Positions 7,144 through 16,800 are shown, counted from the first letter of the stretch. The stretch: DNA of 64,000 nt from Robiginitomaculum sp. (GCA_021776615.1 JAJFFO010000012.1:33490-97489); one strand, 5' to 3'. The notes: generated by a model from the letters alone, not told the origin. Program-made: numbers and translations.

Positions 7144-10100
7144 CTATTCCCACCAATAGGGCTTGCGAGTGAAATCGCCGGTAACTTCCTCATTCATGGT
7201 TTTGGCATCATACAGACGGCCATTTTGCATCACCTGCGCGATGTCGTCCGTATTGCCAATGTCGGCAAGCGGATCGCTATTGAGGATGACCAGATCGGCA
7301 AGTTTGCCCTTTTCCAGCGAGCCGATATCGCCAGCAAACCCTAAATGGGTGGCCGGCGTGATGGTTGCCGCTTTGAGCGCTTCGAGCGGGCTCATGCCGC
7401 CGCGCACAAAGGACCACATTTCCCAATGGGCGGCGAGGCCCTCTTCCTGACCATGGGCACCGATGGATACCGCCACCCCGCGATCGGCCAACAACTTGGC
7501 AGTGGCCGCATTGACCTGATCAGAAAAATCTTCTTCTGGTGCGGTCTGCCGCCGTATGGAGCTGGCCTGCAAACGGCGCGGTGGTACGTGTTGGGACAGG
7601 ATCGGGTGCCGCCATACATCCATTGCCTGACGCCAATAGCTATCGCCGCTTAGGCCGCCATAGGTGACCACAAGGGTCGGCGTGTAAGCGACTTTTGTGG
7701 CCGCGAAGAAGCTAAGAACGTCTTCATACAGCATGGATTGCGGCAAATTATGCTCAATCGAGGTAATGCCATCGGCGACAAAGGCCATGTCCATATGAAA
7801 CAATGAAGCCCCTTCGGCAACCACCACCATATCCTCTTCAAGCGCGGCGGCGATAACCTGCTGGCGCTGATCACGCCGCGGCTGGTTGTAGTTTTTGATC
7901 GAATGCGCACCTTGCGCCTTTAAGCGGCGCACATGCGAAAGCGCGTCATCGGCATTGTCGATCACCGCGTAAAATCCCGGTGCCTTGGCTCCATAGACAA
8001 TTTCGCCGGTCGAATAAATGCGCGGGGCCAATAGCAATCCGGCCCGCTGATATTCAGCGGCGCTAAAGGCATGACTGGCAGCATTGGAAGGATCGTGAAC
8101 CGTCGTCACCCCTAAGGCCAGATGGGCAATTGCCGCCCAGTTTTGTTGCGGAATGATGTCATCACGGCCCTGAGGTCCGTGCGCGTGCGCATCAATCAAG
8201 CCCGGAATAATGGTCTTGCCAGCAAGATCAATTTGCCGGGCATTATCGGGAATTTTCACATCATCCGCATTGCCAATAGCGGTAATTTTATTGCCCTCAA
8301 TGATAATTACGCCATTTTCAATGACGCCGCCATCTGCGCCAGCCATGGTGATGATCTTGGCCCCCATCAGGGCACTCACCCCGTCCGGCTGGTCGGCTTT
8401 GACACTAAGAGAAAGGTCCGCGCCTTTGGTTGGCGGGCTATAGGCTTCGCTCTCATCTTCCCCGGCTTTTGGCTCGCCTTTTGGCATTTTGGCGATCATC
8501 TCGCCAACGCCCGCGCTGTATAGTTGCGGCCCCAAAGTCCAGCTAAGCTGCGCCCCCGCCCAGCCAATATAGCTGGCACCGTCACCACTGGCCTTAACCA
8601 CCGGATTAGCAGACGCATTTCTGCCCGCACTTATGTTTTGCGGGCCGCGGGTCATGGGCATAACATAGGCATTATAGTTTTCGACAAAGGCGAGATAGTC
8701 GCCGCCGGGCGCAACCTCGAACTGAGTGATCATATCGCCAGAAGCATGAATGCGCTCGTCCTCACCAGCAAAATTGACGCTGATAAGCGAAGCTTTATCG
8801 CCATCAAACTTGGTCATAAATACCCGATCATTCTGCGCGCCAAAGTGCGGTGATGCGCCAGATTTGGTGACCCGCGCCATCGCGCCATTATCGACCGAAA
8901 GCTGATAGACGCCGGATGTTTGTGACCAATTATTGGAAGTTAAAAATCCACCCCTGCCCTTTTCAAAAACCACGGAATTGCCATCGGGGGAGAAGCGCGG
9001 CCGACGGTAATGCCCCGGTTCTTGGGTTAATGCGCGCGCGCCAGTGCCATCGGCAGCCATGATGCGGATGGTGCCAAGATCATCGTCATTCCAGGCGACA
9101 TAGACAATGCTTTGCCCATCGGCAGACCAGGACGGGAAAAACTCGCGATCGTCGCTATCGGTCAATCTTCGCGCTTTGCCATTGGGCAGCGATTTTACAT
9201 AGAGATGGCCAAGCGATTCAAACACCACCTGTTTGGCATTTGGTGACAGGCTGGAAAAGCGCGGCATTTTGGTTTTGAATTTCGCCGGTGCGACTTTTAC
9301 ACTTGGCCGCGGCGGGTCAATAATCGTGCGGTTATCCTGTACGCGAAACGGAATAATTTCGCTCGCGCCAGTGTAGATATTGAGCTTGCGGATTTTGCCG
9401 CCAGCCCAAAACACGATGGCGCTGGAATCCGATAACCAATCCATATTCGGATAAACACCGTGCACGGCCCAGACTTCTTGTAAATCCCGATCAAGGTCGT
9501 CATAAATTTTGCGCTCTTCGCCGCTGTGCAAGTCTTTCAAATAAAGTTTTGAAGCCATGCGCTCGCGGCGCACAAATGCCAGATATTTACCATCTGGAGA
9601 TGGCGCAGGCCGCACGGAACCACCGGCCCCTGACGCGGCGGTGCTGATTTCACCAGAGCGCATTTCATAACGCTTAATGTTAAAAAGGTCGGTGTTGGAA
9701 TCCTGAGCGTAGATAAATTGCCCACCGGAGGTGACGTTCTGGCTGTAATAAATATAGTCGCCATCGGCCGAGAATATCGGCTCGCCCAATTCCTTCTGGT
9801 GGGTTTCGCTTGGCCGCTTCACCAGCTTAACGCCATTGCCACCGCCCAGATGATAGAGCCAAATTTCTCCCGCGCCCAAGGAGCGCTGGGTGGTGAAATG
9901 CTTGCGTGCGGCCAGATATTGGCCGTCAGCAGACCAGGTCGGGTTATTCAGCAGTCGAAATTTTTCCTTGGTGACCTGACGTTTGTCAGACCCGTCCTTA
10001 TTCATGATCCAGATATTGTCGCCACCGGCACGGTCTGAGGTAAAAGCGATTAATTGCCCATCTGGCGAAAATCGCGGCTGCATTTCCCACGGAACACCGC

Positions 10101-10368
10101 TGGCTATGGGTTTGGCGGTGCCGCCCGCCATTGGCATGACATAAATATCGCCAAGCAGATCAAAAGCGATGGTTTTGCCATCAGGGCTGACATCAAGGCT
10201 CATCCATGTGCCTTCATCAACATCAATCGCCACCTCGCGGGTAGGAAATTGCGGCGTGGCAACATCCCATTTTTCCTTTTTATCACCATCATCCTTCGCC
10301 ATAAGCGGTGCTGGTAAAATGAAAGCTGCCAAACACGCGGCAAGGCAAAAGGTGAATAATTTTTTCAT
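7144..10368 (-). CDS. Secreted amidohydrolase with N-terminal TolB-like beta-propeller
   Basis: 1074 aa. Signal peptide MKKLFTFCLAACLAAFILPA ending near LMA-KDD. Residues about 40-660 carry repeated WD40-like/PD40 blades (SPDGKTIAF, FSPDGQLIAFTSD, WSADGQSIVYV, FSPDGNSVVFE). Residues about 740-1070 are an amidohydrolase: IIPGLIDAHAHGPQG supplies the first two metal-ligand His, VADGITSIEHNLPQSM a later one, and GDIGSLEKGKLADLVIL is the usual C-terminal strand. The start is set by AGGGG upstream and the signal peptide; a longer frame upstream is not coding. Probably a periplasmic hydrolase of peptide-like substrates, by analogy with imidazolonepropionase-like members; substrate not determinable. 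A divergent gene cluster starts 305 bases away. Confidence 0.9.
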   Translation of the reverse strand: MKKLFTFCLAACLAAFILPAPLMAKDDGDKKEKWDVATPQFPTREVAIDVDEGTWMSLDVSPDGKTIAFDLLGDIYVMPMAGGTAKPIASGVPWEMQPRFSPDGQLIAFTSDRAGGDNIWIMNKDGSDKRQVTKEKFRLLNNPTWSADGQYLAARKHFTTQRSLGAGEIWLYHLGGGNGVKLVKRPSETHQKELGEPIFSADGDYIYYSQNVTSGGQFIYAQDSNTDLFNIKRYEMRSGEISTAASGAGGSVRPAPSPDGKYLAFVRRERMASKLYLKDLHSGEERKIYDDLDRDLQEVWAVHGVYPNMDWLSDSSAIVFWAGGKIRKLNIYTGASEIIPFRVQDNRTIIDPPRPSVKVAPAKFKTKMPRFSSLSPNAKQVVFESLGHLYVKSLPNGKARRLTDSDDREFFPSWSADGQSIVYVAWNDDDLGTIRIMAADGTGARALTQEPGHYRRPRFSPDGNSVVFEKGRGGFLTSNNWSQTSGVYQLSVDNGAMARVTKSGASPHFGAQNDRVFMTKFDGDKASLISVNFAGEDERIHASGDMITQFEVAPGGDYLAFVENYNAYVMPMTRGPQNISAGRNASANPVVKASGDGASYIGWAGAQLSWTLGPQLYSAGVGEMIAKMPKGEPKAGEDESEAYSPPTKGADLSLSVKADQPDGVSALMGAKIITMAGADGGVIENGVIIIEGNKITAIGNADDVKIPDNARQIDLAGKTIIPGLIDAHAHGPQGRDDIIPQQNWAAIAHLALGVTTVHDPSNAASHAFSAAEYQRAGLLLAPRIYSTGEIVYGAKAPGFYAVIDNADDALSHVRRLKAQGAHSIKNYNQPRRDQRQQVIAAALEEDMVVVAEGASLFHMDMAFVADGITSIEHNLPQSMLYEDVLSFFAATKVAYTPTLVVTYGGLSGDSYWRQAMDVWRHPILSQHVPPRRLQASSIRRQTAPEEDFSDQVNAATAKLLADRGVAVSIGAHGQEEGLAAHWEMWSFVRGGMSPLEALKAATITPATHLGFAGDIGSLEKGKLADLVILNSDPLADIGNTDDIAQVMQNGRLYDAKTMNEEVTGDFTRKPYWWE

Positions 10369-10672
10369 GAAAAACCCCTGATCAATAATGCTTCGAACCA
10401 TAAATGCGGGGGGCGTGGGATGGGTAATGGCCATTTTTTGGCTCTCATCCGGCCCCGTCATTCTTGGCGCTCGTCGATTGGCGCACTCTACAGGAAAATG
10501 CCCGGCCAACACAACCAAAACGGGCGAGCACTCAATCGACGATGCGATTCCACTTTGCCCCCGCAATAGTGTTGGCGGTGCCGCCCTTGCATACTGGCGC
10601 TACTTCATACAGAAAACGCACGGCGACACTTTTTTGAACAAATGGCGCTTGTGGACAATGGAGATCGCAAAG

Positions 10673-11101
10673 ATGCACTTAATGGCTGCCGGCCCGGAAG
10701 ATCTTCAGGTAATTTCCGCTTTGGTGCAGGATGGGGTGGCGCGCATTAAGGATTTGCAGCGCGAGTCTGGCGCGCGGCGATTTACCTTGGGCCTTAACCG
10801 CTTTCGTTGGGAATTAGTGCAACAAGGCAAGGCACCCGCGCGGGTGCGCGCCGGATTGATGATTGACGGCGTGAGCGCCGTACGCACCCATAAAATAAGC
10901 CGGGCCAATCCCGAGGCGGTTATCGATATTTTGTCATTCAGCTTTATCGCCGATGCGGCCAATCCCCCGGCCGGGGTTTTGCAAATATTACTCGCTGGCG
11001 GCGGCGAAATTGAGCTCGACGTTGAATGTATTGACGTGACGCTTGCCGATGTAAGTCAAACCTGGCGCACGCGGCGTCTGCCCAATCACGATGACGACTG
11101 A
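10673..11101 (+). CDS. DUF2948 family protein
   Basis: 142 aa, cytosolic. The start of the family is recognisable as [21 protein letters not shown], with the [13 protein letters not shown] block and the C-terminal [18 protein letters not shown] is about 9 bases before this ATG; an in-frame ATG at 10658 has a weaker site. Function unknown. In many alphaproteobacteria this gene heads a cluster with hisD, a UPF0262 gene and a low-molecular-weight phosphatase gene; here the UPF0262 gene follows directly with an 11-base overlap and hisD is absent. Confidence 0.9.
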   Translation: MHLMAAGPEDLQVISALVQDGVARIKDLQRESGARRFTLGLNRFRWELVQQGKAPARVRAGLMIDGVSAVRTHKISRANPEAVIDILSFSFIADAANPPAGVLQILLAGGGEIELDVECIDVTLADVSQTWRTRRLPNHDDD

Positions 11102-11585
11102 CCCTGACCATAACCAACGCCTTGGCCGCATCGCCAAGCTGGAATTGGACGAGCGCTCGCTGTCTGCACTGTCTGCGGATTCGGAGCATGAGCGCCGGGT
11201 AGCGATTTTTGACCTGTTAGAGGAAAATGCGTTTCAGCCGGTGGGTGCACCCGCCGGGCCCTATGCGGTATATCTGTCCATCGCCGACCGTAAATTGGTA
11301 TTTGATATTGCTTTAATGGACGGCAGTCCGGTACGGCGTTTGATTTTGTCGCTGACGCCATTTCGCCGGATTGTGCGCGATTATTTTATGATTTGCGAAA
11401 GTTATTATGAAGCCATTCGCACCGCCGCCCCAACCCAGATAGAAGCTATAGATATGGGACGGCGCGGCCTGCATAATGAAGGCTCTGAATTGTTGGAAAT
11501 GCGCCTTCAGGATAAGGTCGAAATGGATTTTGATACCGCAAGACGGCTATTTACCCTGATTAGCGTTTTGCATGTGAGGGGATGA
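11091..11585 (+). CDS. UPF0262 family protein
   Basis: 164 aa. Family features visible: [13 protein letters not shown] near the N-terminus, [18 protein letters not shown], and the long C-terminal helix region [19 protein letters not shown] followed by [16 protein letters not shown]. No enzymatic motif and no membrane segment. Function unknown; restricted largely to alphaproteobacteria. Translationally coupled to DUF2948 (overlap) and four bases before the phosphatase gene, so the three form one operon. Confidence 0.92.
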   Translation: MTTDPDHNQRLGRIAKLELDERSLSALSADSEHERRVAIFDLLEENAFQPVGAPAGPYAVYLSIADRKLVFDIALMDGSPVRRLILSLTPFRRIVRDYFMICESYYEAIRTAAPTQIEAIDMGRRGLHNEGSELLEMRLQDKVEMDFDTARRLFTLISVLHVRG

Positions 11586-11589
11586 GTTT

Positions 11590-12036
11590 ATGAGCACAGC
11601 AACCTTACCCGATTCCGTTTTGTTTGCGTGCACAATGAATTCTATCCGCTCGCCCATGGCCGCCGCTTTGTTGCGCCGCCGGGTTGGCAAATCTGTCATC
11701 GCCGATTCGTGTGGTGTGTATGATGGCTATCTCGACCCATTCATGGTGCAAGTCATGGAAGAATGGGGCGTTGATCTGGCGGAGCATGTGCCAAAAAGCT
11801 TTGAAGATTTAGACCTTCAAGCCTTCGATTTGGTGATTACCCTAACCCATGAAGCCACACAAATTGCGGAAGAAATGCTAAAGAGCAGCGCCGTGCGGCT
11901 TGAATTTTGGGAAACTCCCAACCCGACCGACGAAATGTTCGGGCCACGCGATTTACGGGTTCAGGCCTACCTTGATTGCCGCAATTTTCTTGACCGAAAA
12001 ATCGCCACTTCTTTTGGTCTGCAAAAAAACCGTTAA
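11590..12036 (+). CDS. Low molecular weight protein-tyrosine-phosphatase family protein
   Basis: 148 aa with the P-loop phosphatase signature VLFACTMNSIRSPMA near the N-terminus (Cys-X5-Arg-Ser). The usual C-terminal DPY acid loop is replaced by NPTDEMFG, with Asp in a similar place. This alphaproteobacterial branch is often annotated as arsenate-reductase-like; the true substrate is unknown. It is the third gene of the DUF2948-UPF0262 operon and converges with the FAD oxidase gene, overlapping it by 4 bases at the stops. Confidence 0.88.
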   Translation: MSTATLPDSVLFACTMNSIRSPMAAALLRRRVGKSVIADSCGVYDGYLDPFMVQVMEEWGVDLAEHVPKSFEDLDLQAFDLVITLTHEATQIAEEMLKSSAVRLEFWETPNPTDEMFGPRDLRVQAYLDCRNFLDRKIATSFGLQKNR

Positions 12037-13436
12037 AACAATACCCGTGGGTTCATAATATTGTCCGGGTCCAAAGCGGTCTTGAAGGCGCGCATAAGGC
12101 GCATTTCAACCTCGCTTTTTTGCGCCTTTAGCGATGATTTTTTCATAATACCAATGCCGTGTTCCGCCGAAATTGACCCGCCAAGCGCCAAAGTATGCTG
12201 ATAGATCGAGGCGGTTATTGCCGCCGCCAGCCCCTTGAAACTGTCGGCACTCATGGCGCGCGGTTGCAAGATATTAAAATGCACATTGCCATCGCCCACA
12301 TGACCGAAAGCAAAAACCCGGCAATCGGGGCCGATGACCTGCACCGCTTGCGAGGCTTCATGGATGAAGCGCGCCATTTGCGATACCGGCACCGAAATAT
12401 CGTGCTTAAGCGCTATGCCTTCACCCTTTTGCGCTGCAGAAAGCGATTCGCGTAATCGCAAAAATTGTGCCGCCTGAGCCTCGGTTTGCGCAATGGCCGC
12501 ATTGAGAATAATCCCCGCTTCCAACGCTTTGCTCAAAGCTTGATCAAGGGTGCTTTGCCCCTGCGGCGAACCAAAGATGCCAATTTCCAACAACACATGC
12601 CAAGGGGCAGGTTCGCTAAAAACTGCCCTATTCCCGGCAATATTTTTGACGGCATAGTCCACGCCGATTTGCGGGATAAGCTCAAATTTGGATATTGCAT
12701 CACCATGGGCTTCGCGAACATGGCCAAGCAGGGCGATGGCCGCCTCCACACTTGGCACCGCACACCAGGCGGTTTGACGCGATGCCGGGGCGGCAAAGAG
12801 TTTAAGCGTTGCCGCGGTGATAATGCCAAGCGTGCCTTCCGCGCCGATAAACGCCTGTTTGAGATCATAACCGCTATTGTCTTTGCGCAAGCCGCTCAAA
12901 CCGTCCCAAATTTCGCCGCGCGCGGTGACAACTTCCAGCCCCAACGTCAGATCGCGGGCATTGCCATAGCGTAAAACCTCCATGCCACCGGCATTGGTCG
13001 ACAGCACGCCGCCTATGCTCGCCGAGCCTTCACTGGCCAGATTTAGGGGCAATAATAGTCCCGCGTCTTTCGCCAGCGCCTTGGCCTCGGCCAACACCAT
13101 GCCAGCCCCAACGGTCAGGGTGGAATTTTGCCGATCCAGCGCCCGCATTTTGTTCAACCTTTTGGTGGAGACCAATAATTCCCCTTGAGGAATTTGGCCC
13201 CCGACCAGACCGGTATTGCCGCCTTGGGTGGTAATCGGGATATGGTTTGCCGCGCAATAAGCCACCAGTTCAGCCGTTTGTGCGGTGTCGGCAGGCAAGG
13301 CGATCAACGGCGTTTGGCCATGCCATGTGTCGCGCCATTCGTGCACAAATGGCGCGATGTCTTCGGCGTCCTGCTTGCAGCCCTTGGGACCCAAAAGCGT
13401 TTTGATATGCTCGATATGATGCGCAGCAATGCTCAT
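12033..13436 (-). CDS. FAD-binding oxidoreductase, GlcD / D-2-hydroxyacid dehydrogenase type
   Basis: 467 aa. The FAD-binding PCMH domain shows HIPITTQGGNTGLVGG and GSASIGGVLSTNAGG; the C-terminal FAD-oxidase domain shows FAFGHVGDGNVHFN and SAEHGIGIMKK. Members oxidise D-lactate, glycolate or D-2-hydroxyglutarate; this one is closest in layout to D-2-hydroxyglutarate dehydrogenase-like proteins, but the substrate cannot be fixed from sequence alone. Its ATG overlaps the stop of the Sua5-type gene (ATGA), so the two are cotranslated. No signal peptide. Confidence 0.9.
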   Translation of the reverse strand: MSIAAHHIEHIKTLLGPKGCKQDAEDIAPFVHEWRDTWHGQTPLIALPADTAQTAELVAYCAANHIPITTQGGNTGLVGGQIPQGELLVSTKRLNKMRALDRQNSTLTVGAGMVLAEAKALAKDAGLLLPLNLASEGSASIGGVLSTNAGGMEVLRYGNARDLTLGLEVVTARGEIWDGLSGLRKDNSGYDLKQAFIGAEGTLGIITAATLKLFAAPASRQTAWCAVPSVEAAIALLGHVREAHGDAISKFELIPQIGVDYAVKNIAGNRAVFSEPAPWHVLLEIGIFGSPQGQSTLDQALSKALEAGIILNAAIAQTEAQAAQFLRLRESLSAAQKGEGIALKHDISVPVSQMARFIHEASQAVQVIGPDCRVFAFGHVGDGNVHFNILQPRAMSADSFKGLAAAITASIYQHTLALGGSISAEHGIGIMKKSSLKAQKSEVEMRLMRAFKTALDPDNIMNPRVLF

Positions 13437-14080
13437 GGGCGATCAGCGGGTCTATGCTGGCACGCCAATGCCGCCATAATGGTTGCCGGGGCCAGATTTC
13501 CCTCGCGCAAGATACGCGGCTCAGCGCCGCTCACATCCACCAATGTAGAAGCAATGCCCTGCGCGCACGGGCCATCATTATAATGCAATCCGGCACCGGC
13601 GCGAATTTCAGGGGCAATATCTTCAAAACAGCAAGGCGCCGGTGCACCCGCAATATTGGCGCTTGGTGCCGCCAGCGCACCGCCAAATTGGGCGATCATC
13701 TGCCTTATCTGCGCATGGGCCGGTACCCGTAAGCCAATGGTTGCCCCCCCGGCCATAATCGCCGGACAGACTGGTATTTGCGGTTTTGCGTTCACGATAA
13801 TGGTCATGGCACCGGGCCAGAATTTTTCGGCCAAAGCCACGGCGCGCTCATCAAACACACCAAAGCGTTGCGCCATTTGCAAATCGCTGACCAGCAGGCT
13901 GAAGCATTGGTGGTGTGGCCGTTGTTTAAGCGCATAAAGGCGAGCGATGGCATCGCTATTTTGCGCATCCGCCGCCAGCCCATAGACGGTGTCCGTGGGA
14001 ATTAATAGCAACTCCCCGCCCCGCAAAGCGCCGACGGCGCGCGGTATGTGGTTTGGCGAATTTATCAGAACCGGTTCCAT
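13433..14080 (-). CDS. L-threonylcarbamoyladenylate synthase (Sua5/YciO/YrdC type)
   Basis: 215 aa. Makes threonylcarbamoyl-AMP from Thr, bicarbonate and ATP for the t6A37 modification of ANN-decoding tRNAs. Motifs: LLIPTDTVYGLAADA, the KxR element in LYALKQRP, and the SxN element in LAAPSANIAG. Only the YrdC domain is present; the C-terminal Sua5 domain is absent, so this is the TsaC-like short form. The longer frame upstream of 14080 is not conserved-looking. It is followed by and coupled to the FAD oxidase gene. Confidence 0.9.
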   Translation of the reverse strand: MEPVLINSPNHIPRAVGALRGGELLLIPTDTVYGLAADAQNSDAIARLYALKQRPHHQCFSLLVSDLQMAQRFGVFDERAVALAEKFWPGAMTIIVNAKPQIPVCPAIMAGGATIGLRVPAHAQIRQMIAQFGGALAAPSANIAGAPAPCCFEDIAPEIRAGAGLHYNDGPCAQGIASTLVDVSGAEPRILREGNLAPATIMAALACQHRPADRP

Positions 14081-14111
14081 ACCAGCATTAGAGCCTCTTG
14101 ATGCGGGGCGC

Positions 14112-15347
14112 TCAAGGGCCGCGGCGGCGCTGCGCCTCGATCCGCAGATTAATCTGCACCATCTGGCTGACAAAAGTGGCGGTGCCGTCCGTGCTGGCAC
14201 CAATGCCAAAGGCCAGCCGGTCAATACTGCCACGGCCCTCGGCCACGGCTTCATCACCATCAATATTGAGGCTAAAGTTTATGGTGACCGGCAGTTTTAT
14301 CCCGCGCAATTGCAAAACCCCGGTCATAACATAACCGCCATCGCCATTGGCATTCACGCTTTGGCTTTCAAACACAGCATGGCTTGCCCCAGCAACATCA
14401 AACCAGTCACCTTCGGGAAGGGTTTTGTCATAGGTGCTATCGCCAGTGCTGGCCGAGCCAAGGTCTATGTGCGCGACGATATGCGCCGCCGACAGATTGT
14501 CCGGATCAAAGCTGATGTCCGCCGTCCAATTGGCAAATTGGCCCTGCACATTGCTGCCCGCATGATTAAAGTTGAAGCCAAGCGTGCTGGTTTGCGCATT
14601 GACCTGCCAATTCCCGGCGGCGGGGATTGGGTTCTGAGCCGTGCCATTGTTTGGGGTGACCGCTCTGGTGCTGGCCGCCTGCCCGCCGATAAAGGCCAGC
14701 AATGCGAATGCCAGTGCCATTACAGCAAAAACCAACAATGCTCCCCGCGGCTTATGAGTTGGCGGCGTGCTTTTACCCAAAACGGGGATCATTCGCACCA
14801 TCTCGTCATCCTTATTCAAGAACTGATGTTTTAACGCCGCGCCAACATGGAGTAACAGCAGCCCAATAGCCCCGAAGGCCAGCAATTCATGCACTTCATG
14901 AAATCCGTCAGCCAGCGCCTTTTTTTGCTCCATGCCCAATTGCGCCAAAAACCAGATATGTGGCCAGTTAAACAAGGTCAAAAACATGGTCGGGATATTT
15001 TTTGGCGAGGCCGAGACCATTGCCCAACCGGACAAGGGAATGACGATAATCAAGCCATAAAACACTAAATGGGTGGCATGGGCTGCAAACTTCTCCCACG
15101 CTTTCATGGTTATCGGCAAAGGCGGCGGCGGGTTTAAGAGCCGCCAGCCAATACGGGCCAAAGACAGAAACAGCACCATTAAGCCAAAGCTTTTATGCAG
15201 TTGAAAAACCGTGAGCTGAATTTCTTTTGGCGCGTCCTCCATCCACAATCCAACCGGCACCAGGCCGATAATAAAAATGGCAATTAGCCAATGCAAAATA
15301 ATCGCAATGCGATTATAACGCTCCGGACTGGTCACGGTGTTTTCCAT
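14112..15347 (-). CDS. Cytochrome b561 - YceI fusion protein
   Basis: 411 aa. Residues 1-185 are a prokaryotic cytochrome b561 domain with four transmembrane helices and candidate haem-ligand His in ILHWLIAIF, LHKSFGL, HEVHELL and LLLHVGAALKH. A linker with a fifth helix (LLVFAVMALAFALLAFIGG) leads to a YceI domain (residues about 240-411): NWQVNAQTSTLGFNFNHAG and GVLQLRGIKLPVTINF. YceI domains form lipocalin-like barrels that bind polyisoprenoids such as ubiquinone, so the fusion suggests a membrane redox unit. Its ATG overlaps the stop of the preceding YceI gene (TAATG on the minus strand). Confidence 0.93.
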   Translation of the reverse strand: MENTVTSPERYNRIAIILHWLIAIFIIGLVPVGLWMEDAPKEIQLTVFQLHKSFGLMVLFLSLARIGWRLLNPPPPLPITMKAWEKFAAHATHLVFYGLIIVIPLSGWAMVSASPKNIPTMFLTLFNWPHIWFLAQLGMEQKKALADGFHEVHELLAFGAIGLLLLHVGAALKHQFLNKDDEMVRMIPVLGKSTPPTHKPRGALLVFAVMALAFALLAFIGGQAASTRAVTPNNGTAQNPIPAAGNWQVNAQTSTLGFNFNHAGSNVQGQFANWTADISFDPDNLSAAHIVAHIDLGSASTGDSTYDKTLPEGDWFDVAGASHAVFESQSVNANGDGGYVMTGVLQLRGIKLPVTINFSLNIDGDEAVAEGRGSIDRLAFGIGASTDGTATFVSQMVQINLRIEAQRRRGP

Positions 15348-16003
15348 TAAGGTGCCTTATAAAATTCAGCTTCAATAATGAACTCTACCGCATCGCTGAC
15401 GATGGGTACAAATGTATTTAGGCCCCAATCCGAGCGGTTCAAACTACCATGGGCGGAAAATCCGATGGCGGGATTACCGACCATAGGGTGCTTCGCAAAA
15501 GCCCCGTTCAAGGTCACATGCATGGTAATGGATTTGGTTTGCCCAAGCATGGCCATATCGCCGGTAATGGTGCCGGTATTATCGCCTTCAAGCTCAATTC
15601 CGGTCGCTTTAAAGCTAATTTGCGAAAATGCCGGTGCGTTGAGCCATTTTTCATCATTAGCCAACACCGCATCAAAATCCTCTTCTTCCGGATTCGGGAA
15701 ATGGGTGCGAATGGAGGTTGGGTCGATCTGCACTGAAAGCGTGCTGTTTTGCGGTTCCGCCGCGTCGAAATTCAAATCCACGTCGAATTTGGTAAAGCGG
15801 GCGGTATAATTGGACAGGCCAAAATGGTTCAGCCGCACCGTCAGGCTGGAATGGCTCATGTCGATATCATAAGCCCCGGAGGGTATGTCGGTTAAGGACA
15901 CGGTCGCGCTTTGTGCATTAGCCGCTTTCTTGTGCGCTTCATGGGCCGAAGCGGTGGTGCTCAGCAACAGCATGGCACTGGCCAGCATTATTAGTTTTTT
16001 CAT
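15347..16003 (-). CDS. YceI family secreted protein
   Basis: 218 aa. Signal peptide MKKLIMLASAMLLLSTTASA, then a YceI barrel (GAYDIDMSHSSLTVRLNH, RFTKFDVDLNFDA, AMLGQTKSITMHVTLNG, NRSDWGLNTFVPIV). GAGG is 9 bases before this ATG, which is preferred over ATGs 11 codons upstream. Predicted periplasmic, isoprenoid-binding. Middle gene of three YceI-domain genes and translationally coupled to the cytochrome b561 fusion. Confidence 0.92.
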   Translation of the reverse strand: MKKLIMLASAMLLLSTTASAHEAHKKAANAQSATVSLTDIPSGAYDIDMSHSSLTVRLNHFGLSNYTARFTKFDVDLNFDAAEPQNSTLSVQIDPTSIRTHFPNPEEEDFDAVLANDEKWLNAPAFSQISFKATGIELEGDNTGTITGDMAMLGQTKSITMHVTLNGAFAKHPMVGNPAIGFSAHGSLNRSDWGLNTFVPIVSDAVEFIIEAEFYKAP

Positions 16004-16043
16004 TTTGAATTTCCTCATCTTCATTGAAAGTTGCAAAAATTGT

Positions 16044-16646
16044 TCAGGTTTTCAAAAATTCGGCTTCAATCTGCACGCTAATCGTGTCGCCAACACCAAA
16101 ATTGGACCAGGCATTAGCGCCGAATTCTGATCGGGAAAAAATGCCATTGGCGGAAAATCCCAACACTTCTCCGCCGCGTAAAATATCATGCGCGCTGCCA
16201 TTGAAGCGCACATTAAGCGTCACCGGTTTTGTTATGGCGCGCCAAGTCAACATGCCGGTTACTTGTCCGCTCTGCGCGTCGGTGCGGGTAATTTGCGTAC
16301 TTTCAAAACTAATCTGCGGGTAGGCATCGGCATCCAAGAGACCGGCATTACTCGCCAGTTTTTTGTCAAAATCAGCCATGCCGGTATTAATTGAAGCGGC
16401 ACTAATGGTCACGCTAAGCTTACTGTTTTGCGGTGTGGCGGGGTCAAAATCCAAAGCGGCGTCAAATTCATCAAACCGGGCGGTGAATTGCGAAAGCCCC
16501 TTACCATGCGATATACGCACAATAAGGCTGGCATGGGTTTTATCGAGCTTATAGGCGCCTTGCGGTGCTGCCGCCGGCACCACATCAGGTGTGCTCACAC
16601 AGGCCGCTAACAAAAAACAAACCATTATTATAAAAAATTGCCGCAT
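16044..16646 (-). CDS. YceI family lipoprotein
   Basis: 200 aa. Lipoprotein signal MRQFFIIMVCFLLAAC with lipobox LLAAC, so probably outer-membrane or inner-membrane anchored. The barrel repeats the YceI pattern (GAYKLDKTHASLIVRISH, RFDEFDAALDFDPATPQN, GIFSRSEFGANAW) and is clearly paralogous to the next gene downstream. A longer start at 16670 exists; neither has a strong ribosome site. First gene of the YceI / cytochrome b561 operon. Confidence 0.9.
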   Translation of the reverse strand: MRQFFIIMVCFLLAACVSTPDVVPAAAPQGAYKLDKTHASLIVRISHGKGLSQFTARFDEFDAALDFDPATPQNSKLSVTISAASINTGMADFDKKLASNAGLLDADAYPQISFESTQITRTDAQSGQVTGMLTWRAITKPVTLNVRFNGSAHDILRGGEVLGFSANGIFSRSEFGANAWSNFGVGDTISVQIEAEFLKT

Positions 16647-16762
16647 ACGCAGGTTATACACCATCATCAACGTCCAAAGAATGGCAAAAGCCGCCGAGCG
16701 AATTCACATTCTGTTGATGGCATCTTGGTCAGGCTGGGTAAAACTTGAGAGCACAAACATCC

Positions 16763-16800
16763 CAAAAAAAGAGGGCTGACGTATAACGCCAGCCCTTTTT
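16763..16800. terminator. Rho-independent terminator
   Basis: Stem GGGCTG-a-CGT / ACG-c-CAGCCC flanked by AAAAAAA before and TTTTT after (core 16773-16795). It sits between hisS, which ends at 16943 on the minus strand, and the YceI operon, and fits termination of hisS. The rest of the interval 16801-16942 holds no supportable gene. Confidence 0.8.
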
